From: Azolla caroliniana
Lineage: Eukaryota; Polypodiophyta
Direction: 5' to 3'
DNA length: 64,000 nucleotides
NCBI GenBank assembly: GCA_043228905.1
Contig: JBHGNT010000014.1
Location: 16,182,001 to 16,246,000, forward strand
In this document: positions 9,828 through 22,861 of the stretch, piece by piece
Position numbering within the stretch: the first letter of the stretch is position 1
Layout: the number at the start of each line of letters is the position of its first letter
Translations under genes and position numbers: made by a program
The notes under the pieces: model-generated
What the model saw: only the letters and a program-made list of their open reading frames with translations
The model's database searches: none
What the model was told of the DNA's origin: nothing

Positions 9828-12800
9828 AAATTGGAATGATATGATAGAGAGACAAGACATACCAACTGGACACAGCAAAAACACATATGTATACAGTATA
9901 TGTATTCATAGCCAAATTGGACACACACAAACACACACATATGATGAGCTTTCTCTCGGCTTCGTTGATCGTGCTCTCGGTGTTCTTCCAAATGAATATC
10001 TCGCAAATTTCGTGTCTCATATTTTTGTGCTGGGTTGTTGTATGAGTTCGATCAAAATTATCATTTTTTGGGGTGCTTTGTCCGTGTCTTTGTTCGGTAA
10101 TCCGAGAAGCATGTGGAACCAACCTCATGAGTCATTGTTTCTTTCTTTTCGCCTTCGCAAGGCCCTATGCTAGCGAGGTGTTGTTCTTATTGAACGGCGG
10201 TACTTCATTCTCTTTTTATTCTATGTCAAATGCGTGTGTTTGCAGTAAGGTGCAATTGAAGCTTCTCAATACTCTCACATTCTTGTAGCCTTGTAGTATA
10301 CAACGTTATTGAAACAATGAAAACTAAAGGCTAGTAGCCCATTCACGTTGAAATTATAATCGTACCTTATAACAAGCATGAGCAAAGCTTTTTGCCAATT
10401 TACAAAAATGATATTAAGCACATTGAATCCAGCTTGCAATCTCTTTAAGCAATGACAGATTTATATATGAATGATCATGTGTTGATACGAACAATAATTT
10501 ATACATTATCAAATACACAGATATACATCCTCAACATGCAAGACATAGGATCAACACTCGTGTAGAATTGTAAATTCCCATTCAGAGATGCAAATATAGC
10601 TGATATAAAAACTCAAAACACAAGGCTTTGTCCATTAAAATAAGCACCATTACGATCCTAATTTCTCAAATTGACGTGCAATTTTAGTTATGGTAATAAC
10701 TTCTTGCAAGGGAAAATAATAGAATTTGGCAAAAAAATTGGTGTCCCACGCACGCACACACACACACACACACATATATTCTAGCAAGGATATGGAATTC
10801 AGTATTATACTCTAGTGAGCAAATAGAATTTATGAAATACAATGGTGGGATTAAGAAAGAAGGAAAAAAAAATTCAGAAGAATTTGAAGATGGATATTCC
10901 TTAGATGAAGAAAATGTAGCTAGGTGGTTCTTGTTAAGGAAATGGTTAATCTCTGTGGTTTTGTGGTTTTGTGGTGAGTTCAGAGTTGAGTACAATACGT
11001 CCTCACACAAGGAGTATGAGTGATAAAAGAATAAAAGTAATCTCGATCGATGCAAAAGGCCTTCATACAAAGAGTGTGAGTACGAGAGCACAAGGATTTT
11101 GACACCAAGAGCATGATTGCGAGAGCTTAAAGAATGTGAATGATTAGAAATTAAGAGCGGATGCTTTGAACATTATAACTACACTACACAAATATTTATG
11201 AACTTATATTATTGATGAGTAACTATGGAACTGAGTTAGCACGATTTTGCCACGGTTCTTGTAGTAAGTAAGTAGAACATTCGGAATCTACTCCAATTTC
11301 CCAAATTCGACACGCACACCCGCATGTGTGTTGATGGTTGTGACTACAAAAGCTCTTGATTACTCAACGAGAAGGACTAGTAGAGACATAACCTTGAAAT
11401 CCAAATGTTCTTGGGAATAGCAATTTCTATGAAGCGCATTGTAATGCACATATGCATCTAGTCTAATGCACATATGCATCTAGTCATTTATTATTGGCAT
11501 ACTTACACCAACTCACTATACTCCCTCACTTGGACCATTCGTAAATAGGCTATGATGATATACCTTTTGGCGAAAGTATTATGACTGCAAATTATACAAA
11601 AATCATGATTTTGGCTTCTTAAGTAGCTTATAAAATTTGTTCCTATGGTTTCAATGATAGTATTTGTACATTTTACCTCCAATTCCCACTTTGTTTGACT
11701 AAAATGCGATAACTGTATGACTTGGCAAATCAACATTACAAGAATGCAACTTTTACTTGTCCAAGTAACTTATATATTTGACATGACACGGTCCATCATA
11801 ACACCATACCCAATGTCAACTATCTTGCTAGTTTGTAGATGTAAACACCATACACTTCAAATGTCAAGGATACCTTCTAAGAAGCAACCTACAAATCCAT
11901 GTTTATTGTTATTGTAATTATTTTGTGGTTGTATTCATTCATTGAAATGCTCAAGTTTCTTGGAGCATCTTTGGGCTTTGTGGCAATCCAAACTTACATT
12001 TATGATAGTCTCCATAGAAGGTCAAGGAACCTCAACTAATTTGAAATGCATGCAAGGTTTTCAAACCCAAGCTTAGCCACTTCCATAAATCTCTTTATAT
12101 GATCCTTGGGATTTTGCAACCAACAGTATGGGTCAATTGAAGCTTTGTTGTTTGATACTAAATCATAAGGGCCATATTTCAAGATTACACACAACCATTC
12201 ATTAGTGAATTGGACCTTCCAAAAAATGTTGCATGAAGGCATCTTTGTTGGGATACATTTGTTTATGTTATAACTTTACAAGCTTGATGTTGTCACACAT
12301 TCCATAATACAAAATGTGAAAACAATAGATATTATTGCCCTTTAAAATAAAACATGAAAATATAGTACTAAAGGTCCTTGAAGAAACCCTAGCGTGAACA
12401 AGTTGTACATATTTATTTGTTAGATTATGCACATACATCTAACAAGTGTGTATTGTTCTTAGCTCTAAAGCAAATTGGGAAGCATTGCCTTCATTTTGTA
12501 CACAATAGGACATTAGATACTTTACCCATATCTACCTCCATCTCACAATTTAATAATTTATAACCCTACATTATTAAACTAAATGATGGTATGGTGGCAA
12601 AGATCGTGCTTAAAGCTTAAAGTTGAGTGTTCAATATCGCATTCATTTTAATGTTTCTTAATTTGACATCATGTACACTAATAGTTTCTCCTAAAAATGA
12701 CTTTACACAACCAAGAGTTGAAAATGGTAATATTGCCTCTAAATGAAAATGTTAATAAATTCATATTCATGGCCTTACATGAACTAATTTAAATACATGA

Positions 12801-14096
12801 AGTGAGCATATAGAGACAAAATGGCACTTTGTGAATGAATCTCTCTAAAATAAGTGAGAAATTAAGAAAACAAAAAAAACATTTTAGCTCAACAAAAAGG
12901 ACTCCAACATGCACATAAAAATCTTTCTAGTATCATAGTATGCACAAATTTCTAGATTAAAATCTTGAGGTCTAATATTAAAAAGGACCACATGCTCAAC
13001 TACAACTTACCCAAATTTCTTGAAACCCAAAACTAATAGAAACCCAAACAAGAATAGATCAAGGTTATGTCAACAAAATTCATCAAGCACAAATAACACC
13101 AATAAATACACTGCAGGAATACTTGATATCCTACACCCACTATCACAATCCTATTCCTCTACAATGGGGAGATCTACATCCGAGTTACAACAATGTACCA
13201 ACAAGAAAGCACTAGAATACTTGTTGTGTGTTATTCATGTTCATAAATCAACTAGGGAGTACAAATAATGTGATAACTATCACAACACTGCCACTAGGTT
13301 AAGGTGCACTTCCCCTATCCCTTAAAATGGACAGCACTACTTTAACAACAGAGGTCGGTCAGCAATACGTGTTCGAAAAACTTCCTAATATAAACCCCCA
13401 TGTTTCATTGAGGATGCCAAAGATCAATAAGCAAGTCACAGTGAAGACTTGCCAATCTAGCAGCAAAATTCTAGAGTTCCAATGTGCTTTTCATCATTTC
13501 TCAGTTTCGTACAAAAGATAAATCGCTCACTTGCTAAACTGGAACCCATAGAAGTCAAAACATCAAGTAAACTATGTATTCTACACTTTACAAATTTATG
13601 CAAGAGTGCGATGTGATCAAATAAATCAATCAAAGCCATTAAAAAATTTCAACCTAAGATGCTTAAAATTGCAGAGTTTCTATTTGGTAACAAAGGTGTT
13701 TAGATAAGAATGTCATGACAGCCCACAGCTCAAGTTCCACATAGGTTTTTTTCATCTATGCACATTAGCAAATCATGATGTCTCAAGCAACATCAGAGAA
13801 TACAATTACATAAACCTTGCTATACATGCACAAATATGCATTGGCTTTCCGATAAAAAGACAAAAAAAAAACTATAAAATCCAGCCTGGCTTTTGGGAGA
13901 CTCACATCGTAAATGTCCCGGGCTCCATAACCTTCTGCTGATTATGTTTCCAAATTGCTAAAAATTATAAAGCCGATGTATCCTCACTTAAGAGGCACAA
14001 TGCAAAGCAAGGATAACCAAAACAAAAAACAAGTTCATCACATTGCATTGCACCCCAGCTCAACTGATAGTTTTGCTATTTATCCACCCATATGAT
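9827..14096. other. Intergenic, no gene recognised
   Basis: AT-rich sequence between the WEB-family gene and the SPOC gene. Open frames are short and lack codon bias or recognisable domains. It contains an (AC)n run at 10751-10774 and a 21-bp direct repeat (GCACATATGCATCTAGTC) near 11447-11487. The 12036-12242 - strand frame has a protein-like composition but matches nothing I know. Confidence 0.6.
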
Positions 14097-17000
14097 TCAC
14101 TGGGGCCAATGTTTTTGACTTCTGTAGAGTTCTGGCCTTGACATAGGAAGCATGCCCCTGTTAGATGCTAGATAAAACTGTGCTGCAGGAGTTGCTCCTG
14201 CATCCCCTCCTTCCAATGGTACTGGTGACGACAATAACAATGGTGCAGTCGGTGGCATACTTTGCCAGCTTCTATTGTTTCCCGGTGCCTGTGTACCAGG
14301 GTCAATGGATGGTGTTTCTGGACACCACTCTGGCATATCATCATCATTCCAAAGTCTGCTTGCCCGTCCCCTATGTCCAGCACTCATGGTGGTAGATTCA
14401 TCAGAAGACATATGAGGTCGCCCATACAAAGATGTGCCTGATAGCAGTCCTGGATGTTGACTAGACCCTACATGTATGTGACTTGTTTGTGCATGTAATG
14501 ATAGAGGTCTTGTTTGCTCCAGTTGACCAGATGCATGAGAAAAAATTGGTCTTGGAAATGATGGCTGCAAGCCAGATATATTTGATGTTTCATGCTGGGA
14601 ATTGAACCTCCCAGCATGTTGCTGTGAAGGGTTCCCTACAGAATTCTGAATGTGAGGAGCTTGCATATGAAGGGGAAGAGTTCCAGGAGGAACTTCAGAA
14701 TGTTGGGCACTACTATATGGCAAAATAGTCTGCGCAGAAAATTCATACTCTGGAAGATCGTCACTTTCGTCCATTGCAAACCTACGTTTCATAGCTTTTG
14801 GTCCAAATCCAGGCGGCAAATCATCGCCAATATTTAATTCTTGCTTCAAATCTTTCTCTAACCCTTCAGATTTGCCCCTGCCAGACCTAGAGCCTTGGAA
14901 GGATCTAGAAAACTCCAAGGGCTCACATGTGCGTTGCTCTCGTATGTTTGACATGCACTTATTTGTCAGACTAATCATGCCACCTTCAACATTTTTATTA
15001 GGTATTGAAACATCTTTTTGCAAGTTTACAAAAGACACTGGAGCATGATGATTTTCATACTCTTTGGAAGTTGGTAATGGAAGAAGAGGGGCTTTAGATC
15101 TAGCAATAATATTTCCACTCCATTGGATTCCATTAGGGCGTGTTGGAGAATCCAGTTGTGCTGATAAAGCACTCTTGTTTGCATTGAAATAGTGACCGGA
15201 TGGTTTATGGGTAGTCGTCGATGGTATAAGGCTTCGTCTGCACACAACAAAACCAACTAGCAACCCTTCTTCCTCAACCAAAACCTGATCTACGGTAAGA
15301 TATCCATGATCAACGAGCAGCCTTAAAGAGTTACCACTTCCGGGAAACAGGTAAAGTTCATATCCTGGAAGTGGCTCGGCATAGCCTACTCTTTCTCCTC
15401 GTTGATATTGGTTGGCAGCCTGCAGTGGTTCATTATCCCACTATCAGAATACTTATAATCCATATTAACTTTCCTGACTATAAAAACAACTGATTTAGAC
15501 ATAGAAAATTCTGCCTAATTTAATCACCAATAGCATGAGTTTCTGAGACTACATAATGCATCATCACTCATAATAAATGAAGCTAGACAATCTTCTCACT
15601 CTCACCTCTTTCAAAGCATTTATGGAAGCCACATGATCTGATTCTTTCCGATCTACTTGGCATGTTGTAACCTGAAAGAAAATAATGCATAAAGTTTATA
15701 TCAAACAAGAAAATCATTTCATGAAATGCCTCATGCATCAGAGCAATAAATTAATGGAATTTCCAAAACGCATTTATCTTTTTGATGTGTTAGCTTACCA
15801 TAACAGCTCGTGCCCGAGACAGTCGAAGCTCTTGCAGAAACCTCTCAAGAGCATCTAGCTTTACTCTACCCTTGATCTCAATCTGCTTTGGCCAATTTTG
15901 CAATTCTATTGCATCACCACTGATGCAAAATGGAAAGGAACAGAACATTTTATTGAATGAACAAAAAAATAAAATTATATCGCACCAAAATCAGCGTCAT
16001 AACCAAAACAAATATAGCAGATTACATCTTTAAGACCTTTCGGACCAATCAAATCAAAGTTCAAACAGTTCAAATTCAGAGTCCATATTGTAAGTTATAC
16101 ATCCTCGCTTTTATAAGTCCATACTTACATTAGGGTTCATGCTGTGGTCATGCAGATGCAAGTCCATATACACATTTGTAATGTTAGTAGATTAGCATTA
16201 TTTGAAAACATAATGTCCAACTATTTTTGTTAAATGTGCTTGGCTGTATCAAGCATAATTTTTCATCGTGATTATATTTTTTGCTCACATGCTGTGGCTA
16301 GAGATTGCTCACATAATGTATTGATACACTTTTAAACACAGGCATACGTGCACTCTGTTCTGTTAAATTCCTGTAAAAGCCTTTTGACTTCAACTCTCTT
16401 TAATTTAGAAAATTTAGATATCACTGACCACATCCTTGAATGTATGCCAAACACTCTCATTACTATTGCAGAAGTTCTTTTCGCGCTGCATATCTATGCA
16501 TGCATACATGTATGCAGTATTTATTCGATGCATGTGTGTACACATGTCACACGCATCACTGATATAGATATATATGCATCCATATTGGTTGGTTGTGTTT
16601 TTCTTTACTGATTATCCAAGTTCCCTTTCGACATTTGAAAAATTGGCAACTATGAGAAAATACAGGAATACAGGAATTTAGTAAGTACTTCTGTCTGAAT
16701 CCTGATATTGTTGCCTTCATAAATATTTCACACCAGCCAATGCAGATGTATTTTAGTAAATGAAGGGGGGGCTTCTAATTATCAGAGGCACCTTTTATTT
16801 CATTTATTAGGAAATATGAATGCATTTTGGCACTATATCAATGTGAGGAACATGAACCCTATTGCAATACAATCATAATGAAAAAAACCTCAAATCAGTT
16901 CCAAAACTGGAAAGTGTTCCAGGATGTCTTAGGCCATCAGATAGCATGTTCCATAACAGATAAACAGCCACTTTTCACTGTTATTAAAGATTCCATGATC

Positions 17001-18341
17001 ACAGGCTTTCAATTTATTCTCTTATTTGTAAATGCCTAGGACACTTAGTCTGCCACCAGGTGCAATCCCTATATTTCCCAAAACCTGTAGATCGAAGAAA
17101 GCTACCACATTTATTTCTGTCCACAAAATCACATAGGAATTCTCCAGTCAGCATAAAGGGCAGGGTATCCCAACAGCACTTTCACAATCTTCTGTTTGCC
17201 TGGGTTGCAAAGCTTTAGTGGTAACTTGCCCCTCCATCTACTGCAACAATAGGTTTGCAACTTTATAGTAGAGCCCATATTGTGGCAGTCTGCTGTTGTG
17301 ATTCATTCTTACTTCACCAAGGATACTGTAATGGAAACCCTAATTGCAATATTCCCACAACAAAATCACTGAGTAACATTACAGTACAGAATTTCTGATG
17401 CTAGAAATAATCACCACAGAGTTCATAGCTTTGAGAAAATTGAAGGTAATCATTTATACACATTGGACATAGTTGCACTAATGGAAATGAGCTGTAAGGA
17501 GACAAACTTAAGTGCAAAGATTACAGTAATCTAGATTTTTGTATTCAAGGGTGTAAAAGTAGGAGAAGAATGTGGTTACCAATGACCATCATTGAAGGCT
17601 ATAAACAGAAATGTGGAAATGAACTTCCTATTCAATTTGACTTCAAAGTTTGTCTCAGCATGGCTGTAAACATTACAGCACAGGCAATCAGTAGAAGACT
17701 TCTCTGCAGGAAGTTTTGGAAATCAAATACATATCACCGTGATAGAAAGTAAATATCAAGTCACAAGGTGATACCTGTGGAATGGGAAAAAAAGCCAATT
17801 GCAAGCACAGCTGTTATGTGAAGCAAATCTATTTAGATACACAAGAACACATCATTATTGAAGTTTATGAGCCTCAGAAATAAGGGTTTTCTCTAACGAT
17901 ACAAGTTTACGTATGCCCCTTATTCAACCTCATGTAAATGTTGGTTTGGGCTTGTAAATAAATTATTCAGAAAAATCTGACAGCTACTATAAAAATTCGT
18001 TTATATGCAGAAGTGCTAGCATTTACAAAACCTGACATGCAGAATGTGCCAGAGTCAAAACAGAAACCAAATCCAGTTTTCAAATTCTAGCATGACTGCA
18101 AAAAAAGCACTCTTAACAATGTCATATTGAATCCTGGCTACAAATCGTGGCGTACATGTACACTATGTATATATGTGTGTGAGAACTTGAACCAACGTAG
18201 CAGAAAAGTTGGTTGGGTATGAAAAACCCAAATCCAGTTTTCAAATTCTAGCATGAGAGCAAGAAAAGCACTCTTAACATTTTCCTATTGAAACCTGGCT
18301 ACAAATTGTGGCATAGTGTACACAACATATACAGGTATATC

Positions 18342-18372
<31 letters not shown>

Positions 18373-20462
18373 GTAATTTGAACCAGAGTAAGTAGCAGAG
18401 AAGTTGAGTATGTAGGCATCAAAGCCAAGATTTCTGACTGGCTGTGTTCTTGAATTATACCATGCATTTTTTACATCCAAGTTTCCTTTAGTTCCCCATC
18501 TTTGGAATTTTTTAACTATTTGTCAAACTGGACAATATCAATGTTAGTCTAATATACAGCAGGGACCCAAAAGGTCTGTTCATCTGATACCAAATCATTG
18601 GACTTTTTAACTGTTTGTCAAAATAGAAGAAATCGATGTGAACTAACATACTGTGAGAGCCTAAAAATCCACACGCATCTGATATCCGAAATTCCCATAT
18701 ACTTCTGCCTCACATAAAATAGGCATGAAGAAGTTATGGTTCATTAATAACACGCTTCCTTTTGCCACAACCAGCTAAGCTAAGAATGTCTATTAGAAAA
18801 GTAATCAATAGGTAGCAGTTAACTCAGAAGGAAAATAGCTAATTACTGACAGCACAGAGACTTGGTATCCTCCATCAAAGTCATCAAAAAGGAATCAGCA
18901 CAAACAAAAAAGCAAGCACAAAATGAAAGATGATCCACATGCATTCACACTCAGGTCAAACTTGCTCAAATATTGCATGAACAGAGTGATGGTGCCTTAC
19001 CATGCAGGGTCAGGAAAATCCCACAAATTTCATTCTAGTAAAAGGCAACAGAAATTTACCTTTTATAAATGGCAAGGATCGGTGAAATTTCGCAACCTGA
19101 CAGTTGGAAGCTCCCTTCCCAAAGCGTCTCATTGAAGTTATGCTCATTTTTTCTTTCCTTCAGAGACATTAACCCATTCTTGGTGACCCCAGACTCTTGA
19201 GAACTGTGATTTGGACTCTTAACAATCTTTTGAGGCGCCCTATCCTTTGAATTGCCAGAAACGATGTCCGAATCAGTATCACCAGAATCCACTGCAGACT
19301 CTTTCTTAATACCTAGGCATTCACCAAGGGCAATAATCACAGAAAGGTTAATACTCACTTCCCTTTGAAAATCATTTTTTATTTTAGCTCCCCTTTATAA
19401 AATACCTGCAAACATCTCAGAATTTAATTCTCTAATAGCCAATTTTGGTTGTTTCCCTCCATTTACATCAACTGTGGTATTGCCAGTTTCCTGAGTAACA
19501 GACGAAGACTCTGGCACATCTGCTGCTTCTTGTTTAATTGGCAATGCAACTCTCTGCTGTGAGCCAGCAGTAACCACTTCAGTAAGTACATCATCCTTTT
19601 CGACTGTCACTTCAAATTCACCCTTATGCGTCTTTTTCACCAATCTGGGTTGGCCTCCATCTGGCTCAGTAAGCACAATCATATGAGCAAATTCCTCAGC
19701 TTTGGCTATCCTCCATTCTGATAACTCTTTCGAAGCTAGTTGTTCGGCGTTCATGCTACACAAATTCTCAGGGGTTATCTCCCCAGAAAGAACACGTGCC
19801 CTGAGTTCTGGGTTAGAACGATCTTTCAAATTGAAAAGCAAGGAGCGAGCTTTCTCTTTATATTTCCTATTGACTCCGCCAAAATGCCTGTACATCTCTG
19901 ATTCAACATCAAAGGCAACTCTCTCTGCAAGATCAGGTGCTTTCTTGAAACTCTTATCTTCTACTTCTACGCTCTCTACTTCCAACTTCATTTTCTTGGA
20001 AGGGTTCTCCTCTACTTCTAATGAATCTGGATTTTCCTCATTTACAAAGTTGCTTTCATCTTCAATCTTACTCTGACCTTCTTTACTGATCTTCTCCTCA
20101 TCTAAGGCTACAGAACCTAGAGTTTCCTGTTCCTTATTTGTCGTTTCTTGCACAATTTCCCTGGGCTGGGAAACTGCATCTGTACGATTTTCTGTTTCTG
20201 AAATTAAATTTTGACCCTTATCATCGTCACCTACAGTAAGTGTGGAGGAAATAATTCGATCCTTGTCATCAATTAACCGAAGTGCTGCAGCTAAAGAATC
20301 CCGTAACTTACACCTTACAGTGTCATCACTCTCATTGATCTTGGGGGATGGCAATTGAGCAGTGTCTGCTGCCCTTCTGCTCTGTGTCCGCTTCATGCTC
20401 ACTTCTGTCTTTGGATATTTCGGATTCAGCATGGGTCCCTTCATGTACTGGTGATTATCCAT
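14097..20462 (-). CDS. TFIIS central domain and SPOC domain transcription protein
   Basis: Five coding exons: 20462-19406, 19312-19060, 15919-15799, 15671-15606 and 15440-14097. All junctions are GT-AG, phases agree, and the total is 946 aa. Residues about 178-288 form the TFIIS central domain (TFS2M: VAFDVESEMYRHFGG, YKEKARSLLFNLKD). Residues about 414-571 form a SPOC domain (ETLWEGSFQL, WPKQIEIKGRVKLDALERF, ERVGYAEPLPGYELYLFPG). The tail is Pro/Gln/Ser/His-rich and disordered. The pair TFS2M-SPOC is that of plant S-II/SPOC proteins, yeast Bye1 and animal PHF3/DIDO1, nuclear proteins that associate with RNA polymerase II; animal SPOC domains bind the phosphorylated CTD. No PHD finger or TFIIS zinc ribbon is encoded in these exons. 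The start is the first ATG after an in-frame TAG. Intron 2 is 3.1 kb. Confidence 0.93.
18059..18345. repeat. Tandem duplication (~180-bp period) in SPOC-gene intron 2
   Basis: A stretch containing CCAAATCCAGTTTTCAAATT, TCTAGCATGA, AAAGCACTCTTAAC and CCTGGCTACAAAT occurs at 18065-18175 and again at 18230-18340 with scattered differences. The second copy is followed by a (TG)n run at 18352-18372. Confidence 0.85.
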
Positions 20463-21039
20463 GGGAGGTTGCAGCAAGTGCACATTAAAAAAGCTTGGTG
20501 AAAACTAATCTGCATCTTCCCTCTCTTGAATTTGCTTGTTTCTTTGGTTTCCTTCTTCGTTCACCTGGAGTTTTTCACAGACAACCGTAGGTCAATCTCT
20601 TCACTATTAAACATGCTGAAAATTTACAGACAGAAAGCACATACTGTACATATGCATACATAGGGTTTTTCACAGACAAGCGTAGGTCAATCTCTTCACT
20701 ATTAAAAATGCTGAAATTTTACAGACAGAAAGCACATACCGTACATATGCATACATACACACACACACACATATGTAGAGAAAGCGAGAGAATGAGAATG
20801 AGCACAATTTCACGCTTTTATTCAATCTTGCCGCCACAAATCAAAAGCAGTCCTCTGGAAGAAAGGCCTAAGAGCACAAACACACAGGAATGCAGGTAAA
20901 GAAGAAAGGGAGATACACAAAAACACATACGATAATACACTACAGACAAGCTCCACTACAACAACAACAAGAAGAAGAAGAAGAAGAAATAAAAGGGCAG
21001 GGAAGATCCCCCTCCACACACACACAAGCACAAGCACAC

Positions 21040-21095
<56 letters not shown>

Positions 21096-21300
21096 ACCGT
21101 GTTATGCTTACCTGTGCTGGCAAGAAAAAAGATCGGATATGTATGGTGGGTAGGAGCAGTAGACCCTCTCTGTCTTCCTGGCTGCTGATGATGCTTCTTC
21201 TTCTTCTTCTTGGAGGAGGAGGAGGAGGGGGAGGGGGAGGAACTGATGATGGGTTATTTCCTGATTTCTTGCTTTCTTAGCGGCGATGGAAATCTGCAGC
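20463..21300 (-). other. 5' region of the SPOC gene with microsatellites
   Basis: Probable 5' untranslated and promoter-proximal region. It holds an exact-looking 95-bp tandem duplication (20570-20664 and 20665-20758, each starting GTTTTTCACAGACAA), (AC)n at 20756-20770, GAA repeats near 20970, a compound (TC)n(AC)n at 21041-21098, and CTT/GGAGGA repeats at 21197-21240. A 5' UTR intron is possible; no transcription start can be fixed by eye. Confidence 0.55.
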
Positions 21301-21672
21301 AGAGCAGAGCAGAGCGGAGATGATGGATGGATGGATGGGTCGAGGGAGAAGGAGGGAGGAGAAGAGAGGCGGTGGGGGGGCAGAGTTCATTCAGATTGGG
21401 CGGACAAAAGAAAAACGAAAGAGCAGACAGAGCTTGGCCGCCCAAAGACATTATTATGTATTTCCTCTCTCTACAAAGAGAGAGAGAGAAAAGAGAGCTT
21501 GATCTGTGTTGCAGATCTTCGTGAAAAACCCCTCATCAACAAGACTATCGCTCTCGAAGAAGAAGAAGAAGAAGTCGAGAGAGTAGCAATGGGCATATAC
21601 CATCGACAAATTCGAGACCAATATCCTCGACACAACAAACACAGAAGGACTTCCTCCAGCTCACGTGGCCGT

Positions 21673-22082
21673 TAACAATCGGTAACGGTTCGGTTCAGTT
21701 CGAGAGGGTCAAAACCGAACCGGTTTAGAACCGAACCATTTAAAATTTTTGAAACCTGAACCGAACCACGAAACCGTTAAACTATTAAACCGTTACAACC
21801 GTGGTTCGGTTTCGGTCTTCAACTTAGGTCAATTTTTAATTTTTTTAATTTTTTAGATTTATAATATTTCATTATTTTAAAATTTTAAAGATGTTCCTAA
21901 AATGTGAGAATAAGTCTAAAAATGAAAATATAGTTTTTAAACAAAATAAATTTAATTTTAAAAATAAAAAACTGTTAAATCGTTTAACCGCGGTTTTTGA
22001 CTATTGAAACCGAACCGAATCGTTGAAACCATTAATCCGTTAAGTTGCGTTTTCGCGGTTCGAGAACCATTGCCGATTGTTA
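21673..22082. mobile_element. MITE-like element copy B (hAT-like ends)
   Basis: Inverted ends TAACAATCGGTAACGGTTCGG and, reversed from the right, TAACAATCGGCAATGGTTC. Flanking 8-mers are GTGGCCGT (21665-21672) and GCGGCTGT (22083-22090); the two differences are both C/T transitions. The interior is AT-rich with AACCGAACCG motifs near both ends and no open frame. It lies upstream of the SPOC gene's 5' region. Confidence 0.75.
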
Positions 22083-22802
22083 GCGGCTGTGTTTTTTTTT
22101 ATTCTTCCAAGCAAAGCAGCTTGAGGATGGAACAGACATATGGGGAGATCGATTACAACATTTGCACTTCGTTCTTCTATCTTGGGAGTATTGAACCTTC
22201 CCTCATGGCTTTAGGCTTCGGCAAGGAAATAAAAAAAAAGAAAGATGAGTTGTTGCAAGTGCCATGCTCATATATCATCCACGTGTTGGCAATTTCGGGA
22301 AGAAGCAGCATGGACATAATCGCTAGCTTCGTCCTAGAAAGAAGATCAAATTGACCCATCCTTCGGTCATCGTTAAAATAGACATTGGATTATTTTGTAG
22401 CATTTTAGCGAGAACGTTGATTACCTTGAGGCTTGCTTTTGACACTTGTAATGAAAACTCTCATGAGTCTGAGATTTTTGTCTCAAAAAAGAAGAAATGA
22501 CATTCTTTCTCCTATGTGTGTTTGTGTATGTATGTGTGTGTGTGTGTTTATGGCCATTGGCCATTGGTCACTCACCATCACGCTTGCCCACCTATGGGGC
22601 AATAATGGCCACCCTAAACCCTACATCTACCTTCCTCACCCACGCACTCATGCATCTCCATTACCTTTGACATATGTGCATATGGATGACCTGATGACAA
22701 CCACCCCCCCCCCCCTCTCACGCATCAATCAACATGGATCCTCAAGAAGTTGTATAGATAGATAGATATATTTTTAACATCCAAGAGACATTGAATGTGT
22801 TC

Positions 22803-22807
<5 letters not shown>

Positions 22808-22857
<50 letters not shown>
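22808..22857. repeat. (GA)n microsatellite
   Basis: Uninterrupted GA run of about 25 repeats in intergenic DNA. Confidence 0.97.

Positions 22858-22861
<4 letters not shown>

Noticed and set aside
12036-12242. Possible small gene on the - strand (68 codons, MPSCNIFWKVQFTNEW...)
   Set aside because: Protein-like composition but no start context, splice signals or family I recognise; more likely a fragment of a decayed element or chance.
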